DNA of 64,000 nt from the NCBI GenBank assembly GCA_012274445.1, contig JAAROD010000004.1, forward strand, positions 124,001-188,000. Direction: 5' to 3'. Source of the DNA: Sclerotiophoma versabilis (Eukaryota; Ascomycota; Dothideomycetes; Pleosporales; Didymellaceae). Of the stretch, positions 46,055 through 56,616 are shown in pieces; position 1 is the stretch's first letter; each line of letters opens with the position of its first letter. Under the pieces are notes generated by a model. That model was not told the DNA's origin. It did not search any database and worked only from the letters and a program-made list of their open reading frames with translations. Made by a program: the position numbers and the translations under genes.

Positions 46055-47803
46055 TTACTCTTCGGCTTCCTGGTGCCAGTCTGTTATTGACAAAAAGTGC
46101 TCGTCCCACTTTTGCGTCTTCGCAATGCCTACAGCGGATCGGTTGTTCATCACTAAGAGGATCTTGAGGCCTATCTTGCGATGCCGGACGAGCTGTAAGA
46201 GGAAACGCACGGCGTGTCCAAGGCCATCGACGCCATTGCCTGCAAAATTGTCCCACTGACATTGATCAAGACGGTCAATAATCAATGATACGTGGACATC
46301 CTCCGGTACAGCGTCCATCAAAGTGATAAACATACCAGTCATTTGTTCAATCGCTTCCACGTTGTCTGCGGCATCCCAGGTCGAGAAATCAGTTTGTGAG
46401 ATCACACTCTCGTGCTCTTCCAACGAGTCTTCAGGTAGAATCTGTGCAAGTTGGTAGATGAACGTTTTGATGACATACCAGAAGGTGTGTCGGTGTTGCT
46501 TTCTGATCGTATAATTCAGCTGCCCGAAATAGCTTAAAGTCAGGTCGGGCTTTCGAAGCGCATCTTCTGTGAACCATGCGCTAGCAAAGGACAGCCAATT
46601 CATATCTTCTTTATTTTCAGGCTCAGAGTCGGTCTCTCTGACGAAATTGTAGCCTCCAAGAACCAGCATCGATGACTGTGGATGCTCCTCCCACTCCAGG
46701 AACGTTCTTTTGGATTTCAACATCTTGGACGACATTGGTGTTGCAGATTTGCGATTCTGTTCTTGATTCTCTGAGAGTCGCCGTAACAGAGTTCGGACGC
46801 GAAATATGGCGTCGGTGGCCTTCACCATATCTCTCAGACCGAGCACTCTTTTCAATTCGGAAAGATATGCTTTTTGGGCTTTCGATCGCTCCTGACGTTC
46901 CATCCAGGCTTGACCTTCTCGGACCCGATTGTTGGTATCCTCGCCTGTCGCATGAATCTCTCTACCTCTCGCTTGGACCTCCTGCAGACGAATTTTGGTC
47001 TCGCTGACCTCCCTCGCGGCGTTGCTGAGTTTGATCGTCATTGCATCTAAGGTGTTCCGGATCTGTTTTAGATCTTCTATCATGATGACCTCACACTCTT
47101 TATGAATTTCCGAGAGCTTGATACGCAATCGCGAGACTGACTTCAGCAGCTTGTCCCTCTTCAAAGACGCTTCCTTGACTCTCTGTAGTGAGCGCACCGT
47201 ACAGTATTCGGTCGTCCGGCGACAGAACTGGATTGTCGCCTCAAAGGCTCCCATCATGAGAATGCTTAGGCTATCTCTCGGTTCGATGTGTTCGAGGACG
47301 TTGAAGCGCGGAAAAGCATGTGCTAGTTCCTCTAGCACTTCCTCGATCAGGTCCTCATGTTCAGCCTTGCGTACAGCAACGGTGACAAGCACCGAAACTG
47401 TACCGTATGCAAGACCACCAAATTGCTGGTCAGCTGCCTTTGCTATCTCTGCAATTCCGGAAAAGCCCTGCAAAAAGTATCCAATGTTAGAAAGTATCTT
47501 CTGTGTCTCCACACCCGCTTTACGAGTGCTACTAGACTCCCGCTCTGTTTTCAGGCCGACCAGCGCGCTTGACGCCAGCAACATGCCGCTCTGGGCGTCA
47601 CTATGCGCTATCTCAATCTTCGATGATAATTGAGAGATCTTGCGCTCTACGTCGGACAATGAGTCGGCGTGACAATCGGATGGCTCTTTTGATAGCAGTT
47701 CAGAGTTACCATCTTCTGCCTTAACAAATGTCAGCACCGATTCGCTCCATTCCTTGTGACTAATGTGGAGCTTATGCAGCGGCGAAAACAGGCTGTGTGC
47801 CAT
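46055..47803 (-). CDS. STAND/NACHT-like protein lacking a P-loop
   Basis: Single exon of 582 residues, taking the first ATG (47803). The N-terminal 30-220 region resembles the helical domain (DUF7708-like) that precedes NTPase modules in fungal STAND proteins (TQKILSNIGYFLQGFSGIAEIAKAADQQFGGLAYGTVSVLVTVA, then FPRFNVLEHIEP). A predicted coiled coil covers about 215-330. The C-terminal part keeps a Walker-B-like strand (HVSLIIDRLDQCQW, Asp near 510) and a sensor-like strand (GLKILLVMNNRSA). Where a GxxGxGK[ST] loop should stand, near 377-387, the sequence is SSMLVLGGYNF, so no Walker A is present. There are no C-terminal repeats. It is perhaps a decayed or non-hydrolysing member of the heterokaryon-incompatibility/immune-type group. 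The domain call rests on pattern, not a search. Confidence 0.65.
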   Translation of the reverse strand: MAHSLFSPLHKLHISHKEWSESVLTFVKAEDGNSELLSKEPSDCHADSLSDVERKISQLSSKIEIAHSDAQSGMLLASSALVGLKTERESSSTRKAGVETQKILSNIGYFLQGFSGIAEIAKAADQQFGGLAYGTVSVLVTVAVRKAEHEDLIEEVLEELAHAFPRFNVLEHIEPRDSLSILMMGAFEATIQFCRRTTEYCTVRSLQRVKEASLKRDKLLKSVSRLRIKLSEIHKECEVIMIEDLKQIRNTLDAMTIKLSNAAREVSETKIRLQEVQARGREIHATGEDTNNRVREGQAWMERQERSKAQKAYLSELKRVLGLRDMVKATDAIFRVRTLLRRLSENQEQNRKSATPMSSKMLKSKRTFLEWEEHPQSSMLVLGGYNFVRETDSEPENKEDMNWLSFASAWFTEDALRKPDLTLSYFGQLNYTIRKQHRHTFWYVIKTFIYQLAQILPEDSLEEHESVISQTDFSTWDAADNVEAIEQMTGMFITLMDAVPEDVHVSLIIDRLDQCQWDNFAGNGVDGLGHAVRFLLQLVRHRKIGLKILLVMNNRSAVGIAKTQKWDEHFLSITDWHQEAEE

Positions 47804-48483
47804 CAGTCCTCTAGGTTCAGTCTCTCGGCATCGATTCCTGCTCACTCTGGTCTTTTATCCTCGCGATTGAACCAGTTTCGAATCGATCTGCCCATTTCGT
47901 CGAAATGCTAGAGACCGTACTCTTCTGAAAACACCTGGTTGTATTGCGTCTAGTAGAGGTTGTTAAGCATTTGCAGAGGTTTTGGCGTCACGGCAGTTTT
48001 CAATGCCTAGTTCGGATTACTAGGAATTGCGCCTCACGGTAGCGTATTGCTGCGCATTACCAAAGGATGGTTGTAATACGGACCAATGCAGCCACAACTA
48101 ACCAAGCCCCTTATTACGCGCTTCGTTAGGTGAGCTTACCAATAATAGGGCTACCCGACCCTCCTCCATGAATTTAGCTCAGTGTTGATTGGGGCTTTGC
48201 GCCTCCAAATTAACCAAGCCGAAAAGCAGCCCCCAGATTGCAGCCCGTCAAACGTGTCAGCCATTCTATGACTGTCAGCATGCGCTTATTCACAATGCAA
48301 CCCCAGGAGGTACTGGCGTAAGCTTACAAATACAGGATTTCCGCGCGAAGATATGATGCCTTCAGCCTTGTATTCTCGTTCTGAGAGCAATTTATCAGCT
48401 GGACAGATCAGTTGCCTACTGAAACAACATTGAGTTCGAATTCCTGTGAATTCTAAGAACGGGGCAGCGGTGGAAAACCAAAG
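47804..48483. promoter_or_regulatory. Divergent promoter region, STAND-like / AAA ATPase
   Basis: 680 bp between two outward-facing ATGs. It contains two similar copies of a taaccaagcc motif (48101-48110 and 48211-48220) and an imperfect inverted pair (agccccttatta / aataatagggct, about 48107-48153). The significance is uncertain. Confidence 0.4.
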
Positions 48484-51321
48484 ATGCGACGCGCGACTTC
48501 TCATGCTCGCGCAAATGAGGAGATGGATCGGCTGGTATGATCAGCCTTGCTACACCAGTTTGCACACAGAAGACTGACCGGCATAGCTGGAGCAAGTTCG
48601 GCGTCTCGAAGTACACAATGCTCAGCTCGAGGACCGGTTGAGATATATATCTCAAGGTTCGATACCGTATCTTGATCGACAACCTTACATGGAACGAGGG
48701 CCTTATTACGATCGAGGCCCTTACTTTGATAGGCCAACATGGGCGGATAGAAACGGACTTCAGATGCCTCTATCTACGCCTTACTCTTCAGGAATGCCTG
48801 GTATGCCACCAGGACGAAATATACCGGTATGAAGATACTGTCGCATACGTTATGCTAGGCTGGACATATACTAACTGGAGCTAGCCCGAACGGTTTTTGA
48901 ACCCTTTCACTCCAGGGGGAAATCCCTTCCATACCCTTCCACCTTTAGAGAGCCAAGAAGACCCAGAGGATGCCATGGAGGGTGCCAAAGAAGGTCCTGT
49001 CCTTGCGAATATGAAAGGCAAACTGGCCGCCAATGAGCAAGAAACAACAGGAGATAGCAACAAGAAAACGACGCGCATCAAGACTGTAGTGAACAAGGTA
49101 ATTATCCCTATGTAACCCGCATCATTTGACCTGACGCGCGTTAGTGGAACGAAGAGCAGTCCAAATGGGAGGACATTGAGAGCAAGCTCGAACTGGGCGC
49201 GAGCGATGCCAAGATTCCTGCAACTTTTCGACGACAACTACACGATGACGACAAGGTCAATTTCGAAGAAGTTGAAATCCATTCCCGTGAGATGAAGAAT
49301 CTATTGCTCAAAAGCACCATACATTGGGAAGACATCGTCACCGAATCTGATGAATCCGTCACAGTACAATCGCCTTTCTACATGTTCGTAGAACACTGGG
49401 ACGAGCATGAGCAAGCATGCGAGTCGAAAGACACAGATACCGAACCTGTGAAACAAGCAAGAGTAGATCTAAAGGAATTGATGGGACTCATCAAGAAATC
49501 TGAAAGTCTAAAATCGTATTTTCGAAGTCGAGACACAATCATGACCAAACGAAGGATCAAATTCCAGTTTTTGTGGACACTGTTCGGCCACAGAACGCTA
49601 GTGTATGCAAGGTCATACATGAATCAAATGCAGATGTTTGAAGTCCACACTGCTTCAGGGCCTGGATACAAAAGTTCCTTTAGGATCAGGTGCACAGCCT
49701 TTGATTGGGATGGCACGAAGTTTGCGGTTTTCACTTACATATTCAACATCGAGGAATACGAGAACGATGTACCTATTGATTCCCTGGACGTCTTCCCAAT
49801 ACAGTACTACGAGGGCAAACATACACAACAAAGCAGCGAGCAGTTGCAGAAGCACTTGATCGAGCGTGGCCGCAAATATGTCGAACTCTGTACGCAGGAG
49901 CCAGCAAACTTCCAGTGCCAGTATGAAGGCACAGCACTCGTTACGCCTACCGTGCGACACAGATTAACTACGAAAGGTCGTAGTGCGGACGCTCTTTTGG
50001 ATGAGTCGGAATCTCGTCCATCAATCTACGAAGACCTGGAAGTCAACGTAACCTCGATTGAGATTTCGGGTAGTCAAAGTCAAGTGATTATCGACAACTT
50101 CTCATTTCTCCAATCTGAGCAAAACCCCATGAAACACAACAACATGCCACCTCTCGGCAAAAAAATACCTACCATACAATCGGCATGTTTGTGCCCAGTA
50201 TGTAGAGCTTCCGCAACTCAGCAGTGGAAATCAGACCCAACGCTTGAGCCCTCTGAAGCCGGATCACAATTTGCTGCGGACAACACTCGACTTCAGCTTC
50301 TTCCACCTAGACTACTCGGGTTTGCTCTCAAAGAGAAGGTCTGGGGCCAGTTTCTCGTCGGAAACGTCACAAGAAGCGTGCCTAAAGACGACAGGAATCG
50401 TGAAGGGCCGTTCTGGAAGGATCTGGAGCTCGACAAGGAGTCGAAGGAGCTACTCTGGGCATTTATGCAGCAGCACAAGGTCACTGCCACCCTGAGTAGC
50501 GCCAGTAAGAGTAATGGTTTGAGTGTAGAGGCATCTGACGCAAAAGCGAAAAGTATCGACATCATCGAAGGGAAGGGCCAGGGGTTGGTAATCCTCTTAC
50601 ACGGTCCGCCGGGGGTTGGCAAAACCTTGACAGCAGAGACTATCGCTCTCACGACGGGACGCCCACTGTTGACAGTCTCTGTGGCAGAGATCGGTGTTAC
50701 GGCTCAAGAGGCAGAAAAGTCTCTGACGCCCGTCTTTGCAGATGCTGCTCGCTGGGAAGCCGTGCTTCTCATGGACGAGGCTGATGTGTTTGTTGAGGAG
50801 AGAACGAAAGGAGATTTGCAGCGAAATGCGTTGGTATCAGTCCTGTTGCGTTGCCTCGAATATTACAAAGGTATGTCTGACAATGCACAACGAGCTCATA
50901 ATCTTACTTACGGTGTACTGTAGGCATTATCATTTTAACTACCAATCGAGCTCGAACCATAGATGCCGCTCTCCAGTCCCGTATACAGCTGGCGATACGG
51001 TACAAAGATTTGACAACTGAGCAGAAAATCCGGATTTATCAAAACAAGCTGGAGTATTTGCCAGCTGAAGAGTTTGAGGACAAAGCGGCACTGTTAGATG
51101 CTCTGGAGTATTCCCCTTTGGTAGCAAAAGCCAACAAGGCAAATGGAAGGCAGATCAGAAATATCGTGACATATGCGAGAGCGCTCGCTAAGAGTGAAGG
51201 GGGCAGGTTGACGATCAAACATTTGAACAGAGTGGATCAAGTGACTTCAGATTTCACCGAGAGCATGAAAGAAGTATTTACCAGACAACGTGCAAGGAAC
51301 GAGGTGGATTACGAAGATTGA
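48484..51321 (+). CDS. DUF7025-like AAA+ ATPase
   Basis: Five exons: 48484-48534, 48587-48826, 48885-49097, 49145-50870, 50924-51321. The introns are 52, 58, 47 and 53 bp, in phase, giving 875 residues. The N-terminus is a coiled coil (NEEMDRLLEQVRRLEVHNAQLEDRL, formed across intron 1), then a P-Y-x-x-R-G repeat (RQPYMERGPYYDRGPYFDRP). The middle domain (about 220-480) resembles the fungal DUF7025 region. The AAA core has Walker A GPPGVGKT (655-662), Walker B VLLMDEAD (about 708-715), sensor-1 ILTTNR and an arginine in ALQSRI. All catalytic elements are intact. Family members are ATP-driven remodellers whose substrates are mostly unknown. It is divergent from the STAND-like gene. Confidence 0.88.
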
Positions 51322-51691
51322 TGATCGCTGTATATATCACGGAAGAGTTCCCCACCTGCTGCAAGGTAGAAAATACTTTCTTTACCTTAACATCACTATG
51401 TCAGGACGGGGTCTTCCTTCTTCGTCGCTGATCGTCATCGCAACACGCTTACGGTCGTGACTCAAGCCGGAAGAACTGTTATGTTCAAATGCTATAGAGA
51501 TGCCTCAGTAGTAAATATTCGTGGAAGGCCGATCCTTACGGTCACCCTAGCACATCTCAAAAAAGGTCAAAAAACCAGCACGCGCCAGGAGAGAATAGTG
51601 ATGGACAGTTTGGAAGGAAAACAATTTGACCATTGAACATAAGAAAGTTAGAATACGTTAGCTAAGCCCGCCATGTCTCGAAGCTTCAACT
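51322..51691. other. Convergent 3' spacer
   Basis: 370 bp between the AAA ATPase and PLAC8 stops. No gene or repeat seen. Confidence 0.4.
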
Positions 51692-52232
51692 CTAATGAAA
51701 GTGCGGCTGCTGCTGCTGCCACTGCGGCGCATAATCCATCGTTTCCACCTTGCCAGGCTGGTCCAGTAGCGGATTACTTTGCTCTGCGCGATGTGCCACC
51801 TCCTTATCTTGCTGCATGAGATCGCAAGGCGCGCAGAAGCAAGCACAAAGACAGTCCTTGCAAGTATTGCCTGTCAAGTTGTACTTTTCGCGAAGGTTGC
51901 CGCGATTGATGAGTGGTAGGACCCAAGATAAGCCTACGCAGGCCATACCCGTGAATGCAGCGCACTGAGGTGTGTTAGTATATAGAATTCCCGATAGGGC
52001 TGGGGGGTCTTTACGCTGGTGTTACAGCAGGAGTAATCACTCATGTCACCACTGGCCTTCATGCGGTGACGAGTGCGTCCATAAATAATACAGGGGCACC
52101 ACCATGAGAGACAGCCTGGGTGTCTCGTAAGTGCTGTATTACTTGAATCTGCTGGCCGAACTTACATGTCCCCAACGGTGTGCAGCATGATGAGCCTTTG
52201 TGGTGCCAGTCTTGTTTCTGCATCGTAGCCAT
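51692..52232 (-). CDS. PLAC8 family cysteine-rich protein
   Basis: Three exons on the minus strand: 52232-52166, 52115-52015, 51964-51692. Both introns are 50 bp (donors GTAAGT and GTAAAG) and in phase, giving 146 residues. The PLAC8 signature is plain after splicing: SCCTPLGTCCLSWWCPCIIYGRTRHR, then YSCCNTSCAAF, and CKDCLCACFCAPCDLMQQ. The family is widespread in fungi, plants and animals. It includes plant cadmium-resistance and cell-size proteins and is usually associated with membranes via the Cys-rich hydrophobic segment (ACVGLSWVLPLI here). The function in fungi is not established. The tail is Gln/His-rich. A second in-frame ATG is at 52223. Confidence 0.88.
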
Positions 52233-52970
52233 GTTGGGTGAATAGGATTAGAACGTTAGAGACGAGAAACACAGTGAGCTGGAAACCAACGACAGGTACA
52301 TGTACTGTCCAGTCCAGGACGGACTACGCAGTAGAGTACCTTGCGAAACAACGGAGTCCGCTGGATATATAGGAATCCGCCAATTCAGAGACACCTAAGA
52401 TCGGACCGAGAAAGTGACCAAATGGAGTCAAGGACTGGCTGCTGTCTTCGTATCGATGAAGAAAGACCGAAATTGTGCAAAGACGAAAATCGCCCGGAGG
52501 TGTTCGATAAAGTATATATTTACTCGATCTCAGGTACATTTATTAGCCTGACCACCGGTAAGCACAGCTGAAGTACAAACACAGTGCAGTTGAGCATTGA
52601 TTCGAATGATCGGGTTCCGAAATCATGTTGTGGGAGGATTGTCCTTTTCCGATCGCTGACAGCGTATCACCGGCCGGTAGAGATTCTGTCATATGGTGTT
52701 GCGCCAACGCGTCACTCATGATGATGCCGTCTTCTCGAAGCTCAGACACGTCCTTCAAATGATGGAGGATGTACATGAGGAAGACAAGCTTTGATTGTTC
52801 CGCAATCACGATGAACGGCTCCTGAAGCTAAGCCATAATCGTGCTAGTCCAGGAGCTTATTGCCGAGCTCTGGGTCTTTGTCCCCGAGAAGCATCCGCCG
52901 ATCACTCTTCCACAACCTCCGACCCTCGTCACTCACTGTCGTTTCCTTGCGCTATTGTATTTTCATAAAG
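52233..52970. promoter_or_regulatory. Divergent spacer, PLAC8 / membrane protein
   Basis: About 740 bp between the two starts. A minus-strand frame at 52543-52809 begins only with GTG and lacks protein character. No element assigned. Confidence 0.35.
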
Positions 52971-54074
52971 ATGCAGGTACTTTCGTTTCTTAGCCTCGCT
53001 GCTGCCTTTGCTAGTGTGGCAGCTGACCAAGAAACTCATCGGGACCTTCCGCCACGACCCAATCTCAAGTATGACCAGACTGCAAACTGGTATAAGGATC
53101 ATGGGATGCCGGTCCCAGATGTTGCACCTGAGGTCACCGTTATCGAAGCAAACAGAAGCTATGTCGTGAAGCTGGAATGTCCGAATTGTCCTTTCTTTGT
53201 CAAAAGTGGCTCAAAAATTTCACAGCAGGAGCGTGATAACTCTCTGGTACGTCACATTCAAATGTAAGTAATTTGCGAGCCATCACTGACCTTTGAGAAG
53301 CTTCTGAAAATCGATCTTAAAGACGCGGTATCCGCACTCTCAACCATGCGTATGAACGGAGCCCAGATTTTGCCCCTCGGTTCGATGCCACTCTATATCA
53401 ACGCCTATCAAGTTGCCGCCAATACCTCTCAAAATTTGATGGATAGTATCATAAGCACACGAATGCTGGACCCAGACTTTGCCTGGGAGACACAATACTG
53501 GCGATTTCCTCTGCAGTACGAGCACACGCTCCTCAAGACCAACACTCCTGGACAGTGGTGGCTACAACTTGATGTCACAGGTCTGCAGTACGGTGCAAAT
53601 GGCGAACCACTACGTTTCGATGAAAATCGCAGGCTTGTGCAGATCTTGGTCAAAGAGCAGAAGCTCAAAAATGAGGAGGGACATTCTCTTTACATTGAGG
53701 ACCTTCAGATCATGGAACAACACCAGCGCGCCCAGCCAATCAAGATGAAGTGCGGAAAGTTGGCTATGGTGAAGACTTCCTTCGATCCTAACGAATGGGA
53801 TGAGTACGGCAAGCTGGGCTCCTGGTCGCGTGTGTGGAACATGATATTTGGTAAGATTGGGACGTATTGGATGGATCACATCCAGCACAATGCTCTTTTG
53901 CTGCCACTAGCATTGCTACTTGCTTTTGTTGTCTTCTTCGCCCGCGTCTGGTACCAGAGAAGGCAGCAGGATAAGGCCCTGGACGCCGAGTACGCTTTGT
54001 TAGAGTCCACACATGACGATCTACCTCCGGCATACTCAGACATTCCCACTATTAAGGTTGAAGAATATGACTGA
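52971..54074 (+). CDS. Type I membrane protein of the secretory pathway, unknown function
   Basis: Two exons, 52971-53246 and 53301-54074, with a 54 bp intron (donor GTACGT, phase 0), give 349 residues. A clear signal peptide (MQVLSFLSLAAAFASVAA) starts at the ATG. The lumenal part has one CPNC pair (VKLECPNCPFFVKSG) and beta-type sequence (PGQWWLQLDVTGLQYG). Near the C-terminus is one transmembrane helix (ALLLPLALLLAFVVFFARVW), then a short cytosolic tail with a PPAY motif (DDLPPAYSDIP). PPxY motifs commonly recruit Rsp5-type ubiquitin ligases, so the protein may be sorted by that route. I recognise the general layout as a conserved ascomycete family but know no function. Confidence 0.82.
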
Positions 54075-54371
54075 GTATGGCCTAGTCAAAGGGCGGGCTT
54101 GGTCTCAGAAGGGCGCATCTTTCCAGCAAACTGCAGGCATTTCCCATTCTAATATACATAATCCGTCACACACTTCTGCACTCTTCACGCTCAAAGAATT
54201 TGGTTCTGATAACTTCGATATTTTGCAACAATACACAACAGGTCAGCCTACCACGTTGCACGGTTTCAACATCACGGAGAGCACAAGACCAAACAGGCAA
54301 GTGCAGCCGAACTGGAACCTCGAAATATCTCGCAACCTCACTTGCACTCCACACTTGCACTCGGCTTCAAA

Positions 54372-55514
54372 ATGTCGATCAAAATCAAGCCCCATGACTC
54401 TGAATGGCCGTCGAAATATAAGGGGATGCACGAAGGCCTTCACCGTCAGGTCGGCTGCATCGAGGGTATCGCATTCGAGCACATAGGCAGCACAGCTGTA
54501 CCCACGCTCTCCGCACGACCCATAATCGACATTCTGATTACGGTTCCGCAAACAAACGTTGATAAAATTCAGGGCGCGTTCAGTTCGATGGCACTGGATG
54601 ACTACCATCTCGACCACGTAGAAACCCAGGGCATTGTATTTGAGGCTTTTCATGACGGACCACATGCGCATACCATCTACCTCTGCGAGCAGGATTCGCT
54701 GTCCGCGCGGGCTCATTTGGCTATCCGTGATACGCTGCGTTCCGACCTCGATATGCGAAATGAGTACAATACCCTCAAACATTCCGCATCGGACGAGACT
54801 CGACAACCCGTTCTCGGTACCTACCAGAACATCAAGATACCGTTCTTGCAGCAGGTACTCATTGCCTCCCAGCACTTTTCCGACCAGGAACTAGCGACCT
54901 TACTGCAGTCTGACGAGACCAGTCGGTGGGCGCCGATCACGACAGAACGGCTGGTGCTGCGTGAGTTCATGATTTCAGACGTAGACGGCATGTTCGCACT
55001 AGAAGGCAGCGAGGCAAACGCACTTTACCAGTCATGGCACCCCTGGACGCATCTCGAAGCACGACAGAACGTTCTGCGCGGGATCCAGGGCTCCTACGAG
55101 GCCGGGCGGTCGACGGTGGAACTCGCAGTTGTGCATGGCGCCCGTTTCATTGGCAGAATTGGCGGCCGAGTCCAAGAGCAGTCCGCGTCCGTCTCTCAGC
55201 ATCCATCCGTCGAGACAAATCCCGAAGACAAAGTTACACCTGCAAAGCACATTGATCTCTGGTATTCTTTCCTGCCTGCTGTCCAGGGTCAGGGGTTGGC
55301 AACCGAGGCTATACGGGCCTTCATTGCACATTTTGTGCAGAGGGAGAGGAGGGGCGCGGAAGTAATCGAGTTGGAAATCGAGTGCGATCCGAGGAACACC
55401 GGGAGCTGGAAGCTAGCTGAGCGATTGGGGTTTGAAAAGCACAGTTTGACCGAGCGCGCGTGGGAGTGCAAGGGAGAGTGGGTCGACTCGCTCGTGTACC
55501 GGAAGGGAGTTTGA
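54372..55514 (+). CDS. GrpB (UPF0157) nucleotidyltransferase-like domain fused to GNAT acetyltransferase
   Basis: Single exon of 380 residues from the ATG at 54372, 297 bp after the previous stop. Residues about 1-175 form a GrpB/UPF0157 domain, a nucleotidyltransferase-fold family: HDSEWPSKYKGM, then the signature EHIGSTAVPTLSARPIIDILI and HTIYLCEQDSLSARAHLAIRDTLR. Residues about 195-380 form a GNAT N-acetyltransferase of the RimJ/RimL type: TERLVLREFMISDVDGMF, LWYSFLPAVQGQGLATEAIRAF with the acetyl-CoA loop QGQGLA, and NTGSWKLAERLGFEK. Both domains look complete. Neither substrate is known; the fusion suggests linked modification of the same target. Probably cytosolic. Confidence 0.9.
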   Translation: MSIKIKPHDSEWPSKYKGMHEGLHRQVGCIEGIAFEHIGSTAVPTLSARPIIDILITVPQTNVDKIQGAFSSMALDDYHLDHVETQGIVFEAFHDGPHAHTIYLCEQDSLSARAHLAIRDTLRSDLDMRNEYNTLKHSASDETRQPVLGTYQNIKIPFLQQVLIASQHFSDQELATLLQSDETSRWAPITTERLVLREFMISDVDGMFALEGSEANALYQSWHPWTHLEARQNVLRGIQGSYEAGRSTVELAVVHGARFIGRIGGRVQEQSASVSQHPSVETNPEDKVTPAKHIDLWYSFLPAVQGQGLATEAIRAFIAHFVQRERRGAEVIELEIECDPRNTGSWKLAERLGFEKHSLTERAWECKGEWVDSLVYRKGV

Positions 55515-55925
55515 ACATGGACGTGTTTGTGTTGGATGGCTGATAGGTTGAGTGTCGCTGCTGTGCATTTACAGTAGATCAGCGTTGTCTATATACTCGT
55601 GTATGACTACAACGGGCGCAGTGGGTTGGATATATGAACCCAACCTTGCTGTCCGAATGCTCTGCGATGAACGAATTCCATACTACCATGCACCGCAACA
55701 CGATTCGAACAATCAGTCAACGCAAAATCGCAACACTCCACGTAGAAATATGTAAAACAATCATCTCGCAATATTTCAGCGGAAACAATAAACCCCCCAC
55801 CGTTCAGTGGGGGAAAAAAATTGTTTTCACAAGAACAAATTAGTTCAATACTGCCATTACTACGAAATAAACATCCCCCCCCCCCCCCAATTCCCCAACG
55901 CGCCAACGCGCTAAATCAAAATCCC
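55515..55925. other. Convergent 3' spacer with homopolymer
   Basis: About 410 bp between the GrpB-GNAT and CFEM stops. It contains a C14 run (listed) and AT-rich sequence. No gene seen. Confidence 0.4.
55875..55888. repeat. Poly(C) run, 14 bp
   Basis: Uninterrupted C14, which is G14 on the opposite strand, where it lies just downstream of the CFEM stop and so may be in its 3' untranslated region. Prone to length error in sequencing. Confidence 0.9.
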
Positions 55926-56616
55926 CTAGTAGCTAAGCTCGACCTCCTCATCGGCAATAATTCCGTACGTCTTCTTCTTGCTCAGCTTCTGCGGGCACCA
56001 ACGATAATCGGCATACAGCGTGGCATTGAAGAAGTTGCACATGTCCTGGATAATCGGGCGGGCAGCGATGAGCGCGTTTTGATTGCATGGTGGATTTGTG
56101 GCGGGGTTATTGGGGAGCGCGAAGGCGCAGGGTTCGATGAGCTGGAAGGTGTTAGATGTCGTGAATGGGTGTAAGGAGATCAAGGAAGAGTGAGGGAATG
56201 CGGAGGTGTTGGGTTTGATGGAGAAAAGGTGGTGGAGTGAGGAAGGTTGTATTGCGAGGTTTGCAAATAGACCGGACGATGGGGGATTGCAGAGAGAAGG
56301 ATGGACGTACGTCGGAATAGGTGTTGTAGTTCACGCAGTGGCATGCAAAGTCGTTCTCGGCACAACCGTCGCCTTTGTTGGCGGCGATTTGACATGATTT
56401 GAGACACTTTGCAGTGACTGGAGGCATGAGAGCCAGGAGCTTGTCGTTGTCGCTGATGTGCGTCAGTATAGTGTACTTGAAGCGACACTGATGCTCTTAC
56501 AGGCAGCGATATTTGGCAAAGTTGCCGGGTTTCAGGGCCTGGGTGATGTTGAATGTGAGTTGTGCGCTCGCAAGAGCCGCTGCAGAGAAAGCGACGGCGA
56601 AGATAGAGAAACGCAT
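55926..56616 (-). CDS. Small secreted CFEM-domain-like protein
   Basis: Three exons on the minus strand: 56616-56501, 56452-56311, 56141-55926. The introns are 48 and 169 bp, in phase, giving 157 residues. The signal peptide is MRFSIFAVAFSAAALASA. The cysteine pattern C-x17-C-x3-C-x9-C-x6-C-x1-C-x11-C-x13-C (YRCL, AKCLKSC, DGC, FACHC, EPC, PPC) approximates the eight-Cys CFEM domain; two more Cys follow (DMC, RWC). CFEM proteins are fungal extracellular proteins, some binding haem or acting in host interaction. No GPI-anchor signal is visible at the C-terminus (KKKTYGIIADEEVELSY), so it is probably released. The second intron is unusually long for this locus. Confidence 0.8.

Noticed and set aside
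48101..48220. Repeated taaccaagcc motif and weak inverted pair, possible MITE remnant
   Set aside because: The inverted pair is short and imperfect and no duplication flanks it; reported only as a promoter observation.
48428..48445. GAGTTCGAATTCC resembling a tRNA B box
   Set aside because: No acceptor stem or A box could be found at the right distance; it is part of an EcoRI-like palindrome.
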